From contig CAIYYA010000202.1 in NCBI GenBank assembly GCA_903930255.1, forward strand, positions 1 to 42,713: a DNA stretch of 42,713 nt. Direction: 5' to 3'. A model generated the notes under the pieces. It did not search any database, was not told the DNA's origin, and saw nothing but the letters and a program-made list of their open reading frames with translations. Position numbers and translations under genes: made by a program. This document shows, piece after piece, positions 8,355 to 17,225 of the stretch. The first letter of the stretch is position 1. Each line of letters starts with the position of its first letter. The DNA is from an uncultured beta proteobacterium (GTDB taxonomy: Bacteria; Pseudomonadota; Gammaproteobacteria; Burkholderiales; Burkholderiaceae_C).

Positions 8355-9809
8355 TTATTGATCCAGGCCGAGTCGCATTAATTTCATGCGCAGCCCGAGG
8401 CGGGTCAAACCCAGCTCATCCGCCACGTGGGTTTTGTTGCCTTTGTGGCGCAGCATGGCAGCACGGATGATCTGAACCTCCACCCGTTCCAGGTGGTGTT
8501 TGAGCTGAGCCGGGTTATCCGTCAGCCAGTCTTGCTGTGCAGCTGTCACTGGCGGGCCGACTGCCAGCACTTCTGGTCTTTGCAGCAGGCGCGGTGACAG
8601 CAGCTCTGACCCCAGCAAAGCACCATCACCCAGTGCCATGGCTCGGCGAACCTCATTTTGCAGTTCACGCACATTGCCAGGCCAGCTGTGTTGTTTGAGT
8701 AAAGCCATAGCCTCTAGCGACAGGTTACGCCCAATCAAAGGCGATTTTTTAAGCAGATTGCTGACAATCAGCGGTATATCTTGGATGCGTTCGCGCAAGG
8801 CCGGCAATTGCAGTGTGATGCCGGCGACGCGGTAGTACAAGTCTTCGCGAAAATGGCCGTTGGCCACATCGGCTTCGAGGTCGCGGTTGGTGGCGGCGAT
8901 CAGTCGCACATCGACAGCCACTGGTCGCGAGCTGCCCAAGGGTCGAATTTCGCCTTCTTGCAAGGCGCGCAGCAGTTTCACCTGAAAGGCGGGGGAAGTC
9001 TCACCAATCTCATCCAGAAACAGCGTGCCGCCATCGGCCTGCTGAAACAAGCCAATGTGCGAATCCGTAGCCCCGGTAAACGCTCCGCGTTTGTGACCAA
9101 AGAGTTCACTCTCCAACAAGGTGTCGGGCATAGCACCGCAGTTTTCCACCACAAAAGCTTGATCTGCGCGACTGCTAGCGTAATGGATGGCGCGCGCCAG
9201 CAGCTCCTTGCCCGTGCCCGATTCGCCGGTGATGAGCACCGACAGGTCGTGCACGGCCACCCGCTCGGCCAGTTTGCAAACAGCATTCAGAGGGCTGTCA
9301 GGCGAGCGGATCAGCTTGTCAAAACCGGCCTGAGCCTTGGCCTTTTGGCGCAGGCTGACCACGCGCAGTGCCAGATTTTCAGCCGGAGCACGCAGTTCCA
9401 GCGTGAGACGCTGGTTTTCCTGCTGCAAACGCCACAGTTCTGCAGCACTTTGCAGCGTCAGCAACAATTGGTCGGGATGCCAGGGCTTGAGCAGGTATTG
9501 CCAAATGCCAGCCTCGTTGATGCCGGTGATGATGTCCTCGGCCTCGGTGAAGCCCGACAAAATCAGCCGCACGGTTTCGGGCCACTGCACACGCACCGCG
9601 CGTAAAAAAGCCACCCCCGAAGTGCCAGGCATACGTTGGTCGGTGAGCACAATTTGCACCGACTCGTTTTGCATGATGCTCATGCCCTCATCGGCCGAAT
9701 TGGCGGTGAAAACCGTGAAGTGATCGTTCAGTGTGCGCTTGAGCGTTTCCAGCGAGCGCAGTTCGTCATCGACCACCAAAAGTGACAGCGGTGCGCGTGC
9801 CGGGCTCAT
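8355..9809 (-). CDS. hoxA: NtrC-family sigma-54 activator HoxA/HupR
   Basis: A 484-residue response regulator. The receiver domain (about 9-125) has the acidic pair Asp14/Asp15, phospho-acceptor Asp57 (LTDQRMP) and Lys109. The AAA+ domain (about 165-400) has Walker A GESGTGKE at 195-202, the sigma-54 contact loop GAFTGA at 242-247, and Walker B GGTLFLDEIG. A Fis-type helix-turn-helix ends the protein (HKGNKTHVADELGLTRLGLRMKL split around the turn). In known H2-sensing systems HoxA activates sigma-54 promoters of hydrogenase operons and is active when not phosphorylated. Its ATG overlaps the hypC stop (ATGA). The obvious target is the sigma-54 promoter at 20626-20642. Confidence 0.94.
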   Translation of the reverse strand: MSPARAPLSLLVVDDELRSLETLKRTLNDHFTVFTANSADEGMSIMQNESVQIVLTDQRMPGTSGVAFLRAVRVQWPETVRLILSGFTEAEDIITGINEAGIWQYLLKPWHPDQLLLTLQSAAELWRLQQENQRLTLELRAPAENLALRVVSLRQKAKAQAGFDKLIRSPDSPLNAVCKLAERVAVHDLSVLITGESGTGKELLARAIHYASSRADQAFVVENCGAMPDTLLESELFGHKRGAFTGATDSHIGLFQQADGGTLFLDEIGETSPAFQVKLLRALQEGEIRPLGSSRPVAVDVRLIAATNRDLEADVANGHFREDLYYRVAGITLQLPALRERIQDIPLIVSNLLKKSPLIGRNLSLEAMALLKQHSWPGNVRELQNEVRRAMALGDGALLGSELLSPRLLQRPEVLAVGPPVTAAQQDWLTDNPAQLKHHLERVEVQIIRAAMLRHKGNKTHVADELGLTRLGLRMKLMRLGLDQ

Positions 9810-10015
9810 GGCAGCGTCCAGCGCAGCTTGCGCTTTGCCTCGGCAGGGTCTAACTTGGGCAGCGTGTGGCCGATGTGCAGGATCACGTTGTCACCCACCT
9901 GCACATCGTCGCGCAGGGACAGAGAAATCTCTTTTTTGACACCGCGCACCATGGCGCGTTCGTCCGCCGAGCCGCAGCCGATTTCAATCACTTTGACAGG
10001 AAGCGCTAAACACAT
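9806..10015 (-). CDS. hypC: Hydrogenase maturation chaperone HypC
   Basis: A 69-residue HypC/HupF-family protein starting with the essential MCLALP motif, in which Cys2 contacts HypD and the large-subunit precursor. HypC carries the Fe(CN)2CO unit from the HypCD complex to the apo large subunit. The VQVGDNVILHIGHTLPKLD segment is typical. It overlaps hoxA by 4 nt and follows hypF by 17 nt. Its usual partner hypD, normally directly downstream, is not here; hoxA takes that place. A second HypC paralogue is at 14649-14915. Confidence 0.93.
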   Translation of the reverse strand: MCLALPVKVIEIGCGSADERAMVRGVKKEISLSLRDDVQVGDNVILHIGHTLPKLDPAEAKRKLRWTLP

Positions 10016-10032
10016 CAGTTAGTCTCCTAGGA

Positions 10033-12372
10033 TTAAAGTCCTATTTTGAAAGAATTCAGGGCGATCCAGGCTTGCCCAAGTGCGATGCTTCCATCACCGG
10101 GCGAAGCACGCGTGGGCGACAAAATTGTGAGGCCCCGGCGCTGCAGATTTTGCCGCAGCCCAAACGATAGCAGGGTATTCAGGAAACAGCCACCGCCCCA
10201 GGCCAGAGTGCGTAATCCGGTGCTTGTAGAAGCTTGAGCGACCCAGTCAGACAGAGCGGCCACCAGCGTGGCATGAAAGCGTGCGGCGGCGTGCTGCACA
10301 TCAATCGCACCAATGAGGGAATCAAGCAGTGGCAAGAGGCTTAGTTGTCCCTCAGAGTCGATGCGCCAAGCGTCTTTCAGAGGCTCAGGCAAACCGTTTT
10401 TCTCAGTAAAAAGCGTAGCGGCTTGCTCAAGCCGGATAGCCGCCTGCGCCTCATAGTGCATGACAGAACTGAGCCCCAGCAAGCCCGCTGCCGCATCAAA
10501 CACACGGCCCATGCTGGAGGTTTTGGGACAGTTGAACTGGCGCTGCAACATACTGGCAAGCGTCGGTGCGCCCGGCTCGATAAAGCGTTTCGTGATGACT
10601 GCGTTGCGACCCAATTCATGCAACACAGCTGCGGCCATGCGCCAGGGCTGCCGCGCCGCTTTATCGCCGCCGGGCATGGGCAGCGGACGTAAATGACCCA
10701 AGCGCTGACACTGCGCACCCTCTACGGCGAGCAATTCGCCACCCCAGGCCGTGCCATCTGAGCCCAGGCCAACGCCATCCAGCGCCAAACCCAGCACCGG
10801 GCCCTGCCAACCGTGCTCGGCACACACAGCGGCAATGTGGGCATGGTGATGCTGAACAGCCAGTGTGGGCAGACCGTGTTGTTGGGCGTACGCGATGGCA
10901 GCGCGGGTGCTGTAGTCGTCCGGGTGCAGGTCGTGCGCCACGATGTGCGGCTGCACCGCCAGCAAATCGGTCATGCGTTGCACCGTCTCATCCTGAAAAC
11001 TGCAAGTGGCAGCGTTATCCAAGTCGCCAATATGCGCAGACAAAAAGGCCTCATTGCCACGCGTGACGCAAATCGTGTTTTTCAAATATGCACCAAAAGC
11101 CAGCACAGACGGCCCCGCGCTGGGCAGACGGATGGCGCTGGGTGCGTAGCCACGGCTGCGGCGAATGAATTGGGCAGCCCCGTCGCCCGCTCGGATCACG
11201 CTGTCGTCACAACGCGCCACGATGTCGCGGTCGTGGTCCAGATAAGCATCGGCAATACCCGCCAGCCGGGCATGGGCTTCGTCAGAGTCACGCACGATGG
11301 GCTCACCGCCTGGGTTGGCGCTGGTCATGACCAATACAAGTGCTTGCGGTTGTTGCAACCAGTCGGTGCCAATCGGGCGGCCAGCGGCTTCATGGAACAG
11401 CAAAAAGTGAATCGGCGTTGTGGGCAGCATCACCCCCAGCCATAACAAACCGGTTGCCACGCCAGGCAAATTGAGATCGTTGTTTGACTTCGAGCGCAAC
11501 AACACAATAGGGCGCTCGCGGCTTACCAGTAAAGCCTGAGAAGCTACAGAAACATGAGCAAATGAAACCACACTGGCAGCGTTGGCGAGCATCACCACAA
11601 AAGGCTTGGTTTCGCGGTTTTTGGTTAACCGCAGACGCGCCACGCTCTGGGCGTTGCGTGCATCACAGGCCAGATGAAAACCACCCAAGCCTTTGATGGC
11701 GACAATGTTTCCGCTTTGCAACAGCTGCAAAGTTTGTGCAATCGGGTCGCCAGCGATCACACTGCCCTGCGCATCGCTGAGCACCAGTTGCGGGCCACAC
11801 TGCGGACAACAGGTGGTCTCGGCATGAAACCTGCGATCAGACGGGGTGGTGTATTCGATGCCACAGGCCGAACACAAGGCAAAAGCGGCCATGCTGGTTT
11901 GCGGCCGGTCATACGGCAAGGCGCGGGTGACGGTGTAGCGTGGCCCGCAGTGGGTGCAGGTGATGAAGGCGTGCCGCCAGCGCTTCTTCTGGGGGGTAAA
12001 CAGCTCATCCAAGCAATCGGCGCACACCGCCACATCGGGGCCAATGGCGGTGCTGGCGAGACCCTGCACACTGTCATGGATGGCGAAGTTAGTCCAGGAC
12101 TCAAGGTCTGCGGCGCGTATCTGAACCGCATCGACCCGCGCCAAGGGTGGGGCCTCTGAGCTTAAGCGTTGTCTGAATTCCTCAAGCTGGGCCTGGCTAC
12201 CTTGGGCTGCAATGTCAACCCCAAACGCATCGTTGAGCACCCAGCCGGTGAGGTTCAGGTCGTGCGCCAAGCGCCAAACAAAGGGTCTGAATCCGACACC
12301 CTGGACGATGCCGGTGACGCGAAAACGCTGCGCCAGCAAAGTCAAATCGCTACCAGAAGTAGAGCTATTCAT
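10033..12372 (-). CDS. hypF: Carbamoyltransferase HypF (cyanide-ligand synthesis)
   Basis: A full-length 779-residue HypF. An acylphosphatase domain (about 15-105, RFRVTGIVQGVGFRPF) is followed by two zinc fingers (from Cys117: CADC, CTHC, CSAC, CPQC), a YrdC-like domain (about 200-390; KGLGGFHLACDA, KPFVVMLAN) and a Kae1/HypF carbamoyltransferase domain (about 410-779; HHHAHIAAVCAEH, ALDGVGLGSDGTAWGGE, GGCFLN). It turns carbamoyl phosphate and ATP into carbamoyl-adenylate and moves the carbamoyl group to HypE, giving the CN ligands of the Ni-Fe site. It lies between hypB (45 nt) and hypC (17 nt). hypE, which receives its product, is not in the window. Confidence 0.96.
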   Translation of the reverse strand: MNSSTSGSDLTLLAQRFRVTGIVQGVGFRPFVWRLAHDLNLTGWVLNDAFGVDIAAQGSQAQLEEFRQRLSSEAPPLARVDAVQIRAADLESWTNFAIHDSVQGLASTAIGPDVAVCADCLDELFTPQKKRWRHAFITCTHCGPRYTVTRALPYDRPQTSMAAFALCSACGIEYTTPSDRRFHAETTCCPQCGPQLVLSDAQGSVIAGDPIAQTLQLLQSGNIVAIKGLGGFHLACDARNAQSVARLRLTKNRETKPFVVMLANAASVVSFAHVSVASQALLVSRERPIVLLRSKSNNDLNLPGVATGLLWLGVMLPTTPIHFLLFHEAAGRPIGTDWLQQPQALVLVMTSANPGGEPIVRDSDEAHARLAGIADAYLDHDRDIVARCDDSVIRAGDGAAQFIRRSRGYAPSAIRLPSAGPSVLAFGAYLKNTICVTRGNEAFLSAHIGDLDNAATCSFQDETVQRMTDLLAVQPHIVAHDLHPDDYSTRAAIAYAQQHGLPTLAVQHHHAHIAAVCAEHGWQGPVLGLALDGVGLGSDGTAWGGELLAVEGAQCQRLGHLRPLPMPGGDKAARQPWRMAAAVLHELGRNAVITKRFIEPGAPTLASMLQRQFNCPKTSSMGRVFDAAAGLLGLSSVMHYEAQAAIRLEQAATLFTEKNGLPEPLKDAWRIDSEGQLSLLPLLDSLIGAIDVQHAAARFHATLVAALSDWVAQASTSTGLRTLAWGGGCFLNTLLSFGLRQNLQRRGLTILSPTRASPGDGSIALGQAWIALNSFKIGL

Positions 12373-12417
12373 GCACAGCAGACGGGCGCTACAGGCCTAT
12401 TTGATGTGTAACAATAA

Positions 12418-13305
12418 TCAGTGATGATGGTGCACTTGAGTTGCAACTTGGGCCACGCCTTGACGCAGAAAGTCGAGCCATTCGGCCATGCCTTCGCCGC
12501 TAGTGGCACTGAGTTGAATCACCCGAATCTGTGGATTGACACGCCTGGCAAAGGCAATGGCCGCATTCACGTCATAACTCAGGTAAGGCAACAAATCGAC
12601 CTTGTTGAGCAACATCAGGCTGGCGGCGCGGAACATGTCAGGGTATTTGATGGGTTTGTCTTCGCCCTCGGTCACCGACAAAATCACCACCTTGTGGGCT
12701 TCACCCAGGTCAAAAGCGGCCGGGCACACCAGGTTGCCCACGTTCTCAATCATCAGCAGCGAATGGTCTGCCAGCTTGAGTTGCTGCATGGCGTGGCCGA
12801 CCATGTGGGCATCGAGGTGGCAACCCTTGCCGGTGTTGATCTGAATGGCTTGGGCTCCGGTGGCACGAATGCGATCGGCGTCCTGGCTGGTTTGCTGGTC
12901 GCCTTCGATCACAGATACGGCCTGCCCGGCGAGCATGGCGATGGTTTTGCACAACAGGGTGGTCTTGCCCGAACCAGGGCTTGAGACCAGGTTCAGCGCA
13001 AAGATGCCCTGCTCTGCCAAGGCCTGCCGATTGGCTGCGGCATAGGCATTGTTTTTGGCCAGAATGTCCTGCTCGATCTGCACTATGCGTTTAGGGCTGA
13101 CACCCGGAGCGTGCGAGTGAGAGTGGGCCGCATCATGGCTGTGTTCGTGCGCGTGCTCATGAGCGCCGTCATCCGCGTGATCATGGGCATGGCTGTGCCG
13201 CGTGCCATCCGCATGAACGTGGTCATGCTCATGGTCATGCTCGTGGTGTGCATGAGCACCTTCAATCTTCACTTCACCTTCGCCGCAACCGCAAGTTACA
13301 CACAT
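12418..13305 (-). CDS. hypB: Nickel-binding GTPase HypB
   Basis: A 295-residue SIMIBI-class GTPase that inserts Ni2+ into the hydrogenase large subunit together with HypA. The start at 13305 gives the conserved N-terminal metal site [11 protein letters not shown] and has GGAG just upstream; the longer reading from 13332 would overlap hypA and bury this motif. A His-rich stretch follows, with 20 His in about 52 residues (roughly 17-68), which would store nickel. The G domain has Walker [24 protein letters not shown], the metal-site Cys-His ([11 protein letters not shown]), [15 protein letters not shown] and NKVDLLPYL. The protein ends in four consecutive histidines. It lies 19 nt after hypA. 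Confidence 0.96.
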   Translation of the reverse strand: MCVTCGCGEGEVKIEGAHAHHEHDHEHDHVHADGTRHSHAHDHADDGAHEHAHEHSHDAAHSHSHAPGVSPKRIVQIEQDILAKNNAYAAANRQALAEQGIFALNLVSSPGSGKTTLLCKTIAMLAGQAVSVIEGDQQTSQDADRIRATGAQAIQINTGKGCHLDAHMVGHAMQQLKLADHSLLMIENVGNLVCPAAFDLGEAHKVVILSVTEGEDKPIKYPDMFRAASLMLLNKVDLLPYLSYDVNAAIAFARRVNPQIRVIQLSATSGEGMAEWLDFLRQGVAQVATQVHHHH

Positions 13306-13324
13306 TGGGTATCTCCATTCATAT

Positions 13325-13666
13325 TTACTCAACTTCCAATTCTTTGACTCGCATTTCTGTGCCGCCAGTCACCTGCATCTGGTAGCTGCCACAATCCGGG
13401 CATTCTCCGAAAATCTCGTTCATGGCCACTGATTTGGCACAAGCCATGCACCAACCCACTCCGGGCAGCGAGACGATTTCCAATCGGGCACCAGCGGCCA
13501 CGCTGTCGCGAGTGACGGCATCAAAACAAAACGCCATGGCCTCGGGTTCGACACCAGAGAGTTGGCCAATTTCAAGCCAGACGGTGGTGACTTTGTTGAA
13601 TTTGTCTTTGTGCGCTGCGTCTTCGATCAGTTGCAACACGCTTTCGGCCAGAGACATTTCATGCAT
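13325..13666 (-). CDS. hypA: Hydrogenase nickel incorporation protein HypA
   Basis: A 113-residue HypA/HybF. The N-terminal MHE motif (His2, Glu3) binds nickel, and a zinc site is formed by two CxxC pairs (CMAC and CPDC, about 73-93). HypA receives nickel and passes it with HypB to the large-subunit precursor. It begins 11 nt after the hemerythrin gene and ends 19 nt before hypB. The length is normal for the family. In the E. coli hyb operon the HypA-like member is called HybF. Confidence 0.95.
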   Translation of the reverse strand: MHEMSLAESVLQLIEDAAHKDKFNKVTTVWLEIGQLSGVEPEAMAFCFDAVTRDSVAAGARLEIVSLPGVGWCMACAKSVAMNEIFGECPDCGSYQMQVTGGTEMRVKELEVE

Positions 13667-13677
13667 GGCTTAGAAGC

Positions 13678-14070
13678 TCAAAGCCCTTGGCGCACATAGT
13701 CGGCCAAACGTTTGTCGCGTGTGGCAATGTGTCCGCTGATGAAATTGAGCATCTCACGCGCCTTGCCTGCCAGCAGAGCAGACTGATCGGTTGAGTTGTT
13801 CGCTATACCGCGCAAAACCTCCAGCATCCGGTTGTGGTCGTCCTGATGTGCTGCATAGTCATCGTAGCTTTTCATGCGCATCAGCAGCTCTTCGGACATG
13901 AAGTGCGCTTCGCTGTAGTCAATCAGCTGTTCAAGCAATGACTTGACCGTGGCTGCATCGGTGCTGGTGCTAGTGGCCTCGCAGAGCCTCTGCAGCAATT
14001 CAAGCTGCACTTGATGCTCGCGATCTGTTCCGTCATTGGCGGCTAGGTTGAAATCTGCAATTGCGCTCAT
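13678..14070 (-). CDS. Bacteriohemerythrin-type O2-binding protein
   Basis: A 130-residue single-domain hemerythrin. All seven di-iron ligands can be placed in order: His19, His56, Glu60 (HxxxE), His75 and His79 (HxxxH), His114 and Asp119 (HxxxxD). There is no signal peptide, so it is cytoplasmic, and it is not fused to a signalling domain. It sits between hupJ/hybE (63 nt) and hypA (11 nt) on the same strand, so it is most likely co-transcribed with the hydrogenase genes. Family members bind O2 reversibly; storage, delivery, scavenging and sensing are all possible. Here protection of an O2-labile hydrogenase or its maturation is the simplest inference. I know of no standard gene name in hydrogenase operons. 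Confidence 0.88.
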   Translation of the reverse strand: MSAIADFNLAANDGTDREHQVQLELLQRLCEATSTSTDAATVKSLLEQLIDYSEAHFMSEELLMRMKSYDDYAAHQDDHNRMLEVLRGIANNSTDQSALLAGKAREMLNFISGHIATRDKRLADYVRQGL

Positions 14071-14133
14071 GTCTTACCTCTGGGGAATGGTTGTGATCGA
14101 AGCTTAGGGTGCATGTTATTGCGTAATGCATCC

Positions 14134-14652
14134 TTAGGGCTTGCGCAAAGCAAAGAAACCACGCCGCGAAATGGCCTTGCTTTGATCGGCTCTGGGCAGC
14201 ACTTTGGCCTCAGTTTTTGCTGCTGCGCTGTCAGGTTCGACCACGGGTGCCGTGAGCAATCCGATCATGGCAGCACGGGCGGTTTGGACGGCCTCAAGCT
14301 GGTTGGCAAATTTGCCCATGGGAGAAAACAATGAACAGCTCTGGTACTCTCCAAGCTCTTCTTCTGCGCCACCCAAAAAAGCAAAGTCTCCAGCCGGAAA
14401 TTTGACAAACCGGCGTTTGTTGACACCCACAGAGGCCCAGTTGTCCGTGCTCCCTGGCACCAGGGTCAGGCTCATGCACCAGGGCGTCACCACCATGCCC
14501 AGCCAATGCCCTTGCCAACGCTGGAAGTCGATCGCCTCTACCGACAGCGCCGGATTGAGGATGGGCACATCGGCCATGGTGGTTTGCTGAATGCGAAAAA
14601 ACACCGCTTCGACCGCGTCTTCGGGGTTGACCGTGTGAACCCGAAACGTCAT
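14134..14652 (-). CDS. hybE: [NiFe]-hydrogenase assembly chaperone HybE/HupJ/HoxT
   Basis: A 172-residue protein of the HybE domain family, recognised from PWCMSLTLVPG, RFVKFPAGDFAF and GEYQSCSLFSPM. HybE-type proteins bind small- and large-subunit precursors and help hold back export until cofactors are in place. I chose the ATG at 14652 because it overlaps the stop of the upstream hypC paralogue (ATGA); the 9-residue longer version is unlikely. After the domain there is a linker of about 40 residues and a C-terminus ending ISRRGFFALRKP, a twin-arginine-like run with no hydrophobic segment behind it. The hemerythrin gene follows after 63 nt. Confidence 0.85.
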   Translation of the reverse strand: MTFRVHTVNPEDAVEAVFFRIQQTTMADVPILNPALSVEAIDFQRWQGHWLGMVVTPWCMSLTLVPGSTDNWASVGVNKRRFVKFPAGDFAFLGGAEEELGEYQSCSLFSPMGKFANQLEAVQTARAAMIGLLTAPVVEPDSAAAKTEAKVLPRADQSKAISRRGFFALRKP

Positions 14653-14915
14653 GCGACCCCACCTATGGCTTCGCCCCATTGACGGGCGTCGTTGCTTTGG
14701 CCCATCAGGTCTTGCATCAGCGCCAGCGATTCGATGGCTCGCGCAGGCTCCAGGCGCTCAAAAGCAAAGCCTCCCGCTTGAATCAACAGGTAGTCTCCTA
14801 CCTGGATGTCTTCCTCCATCAACAGCAAGCTAACACGGCGGGTTTGGCCAAAACTTTCGGTCACGGCCATGCCATCAGCGACTTCAAGCACCCGGGACGG
14901 AGCAGCCAGACACAT
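14649..14915 (-). CDS. hybG: HypC-family chaperone (HybG/HoxL/HupF paralogue)
   Basis: An 88-residue HypC-family protein with the N-terminal MCLAAPSRV (Cys2) and an IQVGDYLLIQAGGFAFERL core. This second paralogue sits among the structural and processing genes, as HybG (E. coli), HoxL (Ralstonia) and HupF (rhizobia) do, and is probably the chaperone dedicated to HybC. The generic HypC at 9806-10015 may serve HoxC or act with HypD. It starts 9 nt after hybD and overlaps hybE by 4 nt. The ~20-residue tail beyond the core is longer than in HypC. Confidence 0.88.
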   Translation of the reverse strand: MCLAAPSRVLEVADGMAVTESFGQTRRVSLLLMEEDIQVGDYLLIQAGGFAFERLEPARAIESLALMQDLMGQSNDARQWGEAIGGVA

Positions 14916-14924
14916 GGTGGGCGC

Positions 14925-15416
14925 TCAGTCGGGCAGAACCGTCAAGGGTTCGAGCAGGTAGCCATGGGCGGTCAATTCGTCCACCGCCAGCTGCAGCAAT
15001 TGGGGAATGGTGGCCGCCACCGTGGGGGTCATCTCCATGCCCAGCTCGAGCGAAATGGGCTCAACACCCAGCACCACAATTTCTTTTGGAATGGTGTCGA
15101 GCAGCTCCAGGCTGGCCAACACATCGGGCAGACCAATCTGGTGCGGCGATAACTTGTTGCGAAAAAAAACCGGAATATCGGCACCGGCTATTTTGACCAC
15201 CGTGCCGGGCGGTGCACCGGTTTTCACAACATCGATGACGATCAACAAATCCACATTGGAAAGGTCTTCGATCATCTCCATACCCGAGGTGCCACCATCG
15301 ATGACCAGCACGTTGGCAGGCATCTGAAAAGCTTTCTCCAGTGCCTCAACCGTGCGCACGCCAGCGGCTTCATCACTCAGGATGGTGTTGCCAATGCCCA
15401 AAACCACTGCATTCAT
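14925..15416 (-). CDS. hybD: Hydrogenase maturation endopeptidase HybD/HupD/HoxM
   Basis: A 163-residue M52-type protease that removes the C-terminal tail of the large subunit once nickel is inserted. The nickel-sensing ligands Glu16 (NTILSDEAAGV), Asp62 (VIDVVKTGAPPG) and His92 (LSPHQIGL) sit at the positions known in HybD (Glu16, Asp62, His93). Its substrate should be HybC, which ends in a 15-residue tail after His553; HoxC has no tail. It lies 68 nt after hybC and 9 nt before the hypC paralogue. Confidence 0.94.
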   Translation of the reverse strand: MNAVVLGIGNTILSDEAAGVRTVEALEKAFQMPANVLVIDGGTSGMEMIEDLSNVDLLIVIDVVKTGAPPGTVVKIAGADIPVFFRNKLSPHQIGLPDVLASLELLDTIPKEIVVLGVEPISLELGMEMTPTVAATIPQLLQLAVDELTAHGYLLEPLTVLPD

Positions 15417-15484
15417 ATACCAAAGCCCAATCAGTAAAAGGGATCAGCGCTGGGCTGCTCCCCTTGGATAGTAACGCGACTTGG

Positions 15485-17191
15485 TTAGACGGCTTTGACC
15501 GAGATGGCAGAGCCGGTCTGGGTGTCTGTCAAGTGGATGGCGCAGGCAATGCAGGGGTCAAACGAGTGGATGGTGCGCAGCACTTCGAGCGGCTTTTCCG
15601 GGTCGGCAATCGGCGTATTGAGCAGCGACGCTTCATAAGGGCCGGGCTCGTCTTTCTCGTTGCGCGGGCAGGCGTTCCAGGTGGAGGGCACCACGCACTG
15701 ATAATTTTTGATCTTGCCGTTGTCGATAACGACCCAGTGCGAAAGCGCACCACGCGGTGCTTCGTGAAAACCAACCCCCATGACCTCGTCTTTGGGGACG
15801 ACCGGCTTGTTGAACGTGGCCAGATCGCCCTTGCCCATGTTGGTGAGCAAGGCAGTCCATTGGTCAGCCAGCAAATCAACATTGACGCAGCAAGTGATGG
15901 CGCGCGCCGCATGGCGGCCAATCGTCGAGTGCATGGCACCCAGGCCGATCTTGGTTTTGGCCAATGCCGACACGGTGTCGAGCGCCGCTGTGGCGTATTT
16001 GGTGGTGGACTCATGCCCAGCGGCCAAGCCATTGAGCACGCGCGCCAATGGCCCCACTTGCGCTACTTGGCCGTAGAAAGTAGGCGACTTCATCCACGAA
16101 TACTTGTCGTTCTCTTTGAAGTCGGTGTAGTTCGGGCTTGTCTCGCCCTTGAACGGATGCAGGGCACCGGGTTTGTCGTAGTTGTACCAAGAATGCTTGA
16201 CAGACTCTTCAACACCTTTGCGCCAATACTCATCGTTGAAAGTGGTAATGGGTTTGCGTGAAGCCAGATCGCCACCGGCAATGTAACCACCGGGAAAGGC
16301 AAACTGGGTACCTTTGGTGTCAAGTGGAATATCTGGCACCGACAGGTAATTGGTCACGCCCTTGCCAATGGCTGTCCATTCGGGGTAGAAAGCGCCCACT
16401 GCCGCCACGTCGATCAAATAGACGTTTTTGACAAAGTCAGACAGCTCGTCGATCCAGCCTTTGATGGCCATCAGGCGCTCGACCGTCAACACGGCTTGCG
16501 AGTCAGTGGCCAGCGGGTTGGCCACGCCACCCACTGCCACATTCTGGATGTGTGGTGTCTTGGAGCCCAAAATGGAGACGATTTTGTTGGCTTTGCGCTG
16601 CACTTCAAGCGCTTGCAGGTAATGCGCCACGGCCAGCAGATTCACCTCGGGCGACAGCTTCATGGCCGGGTGACCCCAGTAGCCGTTGGTAAAAATGCCC
16701 AACTGACCGCCATTGACAAAATGTTTCAGGCGTTCATGCACGCGACGCATTTCGTGCTTGCTGTTGAGGTGCCAGCTGGACAGGCTTTCGCCCAAAATCG
16801 AGGTCTTGTCCGGGTCAGCTTTGAGTGCCGATGTCACATCGACCCAGTCGAGAGCCGACAGGTGGTAAAAGTGAACGATAAAGTCGTGTACCGAGTGCGC
16901 AAGAATGATCAGGTTGCGGATGTACTGGGCATTGAGCGGGATTTCCATCTTCAGCGCGTTTTCAACCGCGCGCACCGAGGTAATCGCGTGCACCGTGGTG
17001 CAAACACCGCAAATGCGCTGGGTGATGGCCCAGGCATCGCGTGGGTCACGGCCGAGCAAAATCAGCTCAACACCGCGCCACATCTGGCCTGATGACCAGG
17101 CTTTGTTGACCTTGCCACCATCGATGTCCACGTCGATGCGCAGGTGGCCCTCGATGCGGGTAATAGGATCAATCGTGATACGTTGTGCCAT
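15485..17191 (-). CDS. hybC: [NiFe] hydrogenase large subunit, Hyd-2 type (HybC)
   Basis: A 568-residue catalytic subunit. Ni-Fe ligands are Cys61/Cys64 (RICGVC) and Cys547/Cys550 (DPCIACAIH). Maturation would cut after His553 and release a 15-residue tail (LTDTQTGSAISVKAV), matching HybD in the same operon. The gas-channel positions are Val63 and Leu111, the small residues of standard O2-accessible enzymes, unlike HoxC in this window. The hybO-A-B-C gene set and tail sequence point to group 1c, E. coli hydrogenase-2 type, which can work both as uptake enzyme and as H2-evolving valve coupled to quinone. It has no signal and would be exported with HybO. It lies 34 nt after hybB. Confidence 0.96.
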   Translation of the reverse strand: MAQRITIDPITRIEGHLRIDVDIDGGKVNKAWSSGQMWRGVELILLGRDPRDAWAITQRICGVCTTVHAITSVRAVENALKMEIPLNAQYIRNLIILAHSVHDFIVHFYHLSALDWVDVTSALKADPDKTSILGESLSSWHLNSKHEMRRVHERLKHFVNGGQLGIFTNGYWGHPAMKLSPEVNLLAVAHYLQALEVQRKANKIVSILGSKTPHIQNVAVGGVANPLATDSQAVLTVERLMAIKGWIDELSDFVKNVYLIDVAAVGAFYPEWTAIGKGVTNYLSVPDIPLDTKGTQFAFPGGYIAGGDLASRKPITTFNDEYWRKGVEESVKHSWYNYDKPGALHPFKGETSPNYTDFKENDKYSWMKSPTFYGQVAQVGPLARVLNGLAAGHESTTKYATAALDTVSALAKTKIGLGAMHSTIGRHAARAITCCVNVDLLADQWTALLTNMGKGDLATFNKPVVPKDEVMGVGFHEAPRGALSHWVVIDNGKIKNYQCVVPSTWNACPRNEKDEPGPYEASLLNTPIADPEKPLEVLRTIHSFDPCIACAIHLTDTQTGSAISVKAV

Positions 17192-17225
17192 TTTGAGTCT
17201 CCAGATATATTTTTAATTCAAGCCA

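Noticed and set aside
12418..13305. Antisense ORFs rich in Met/Val/Arg opposite hypB and other genes
   Set aside because: They are composition shadows of His-rich and GC-rich coding strands, without ribosome sites or recognisable domains.
13306..13332. Longer HypB start adding nine residues
   Set aside because: It would overlap hypA and hide the conserved MCVTCGCG start; the ATG at 13305 has its own GGAG.
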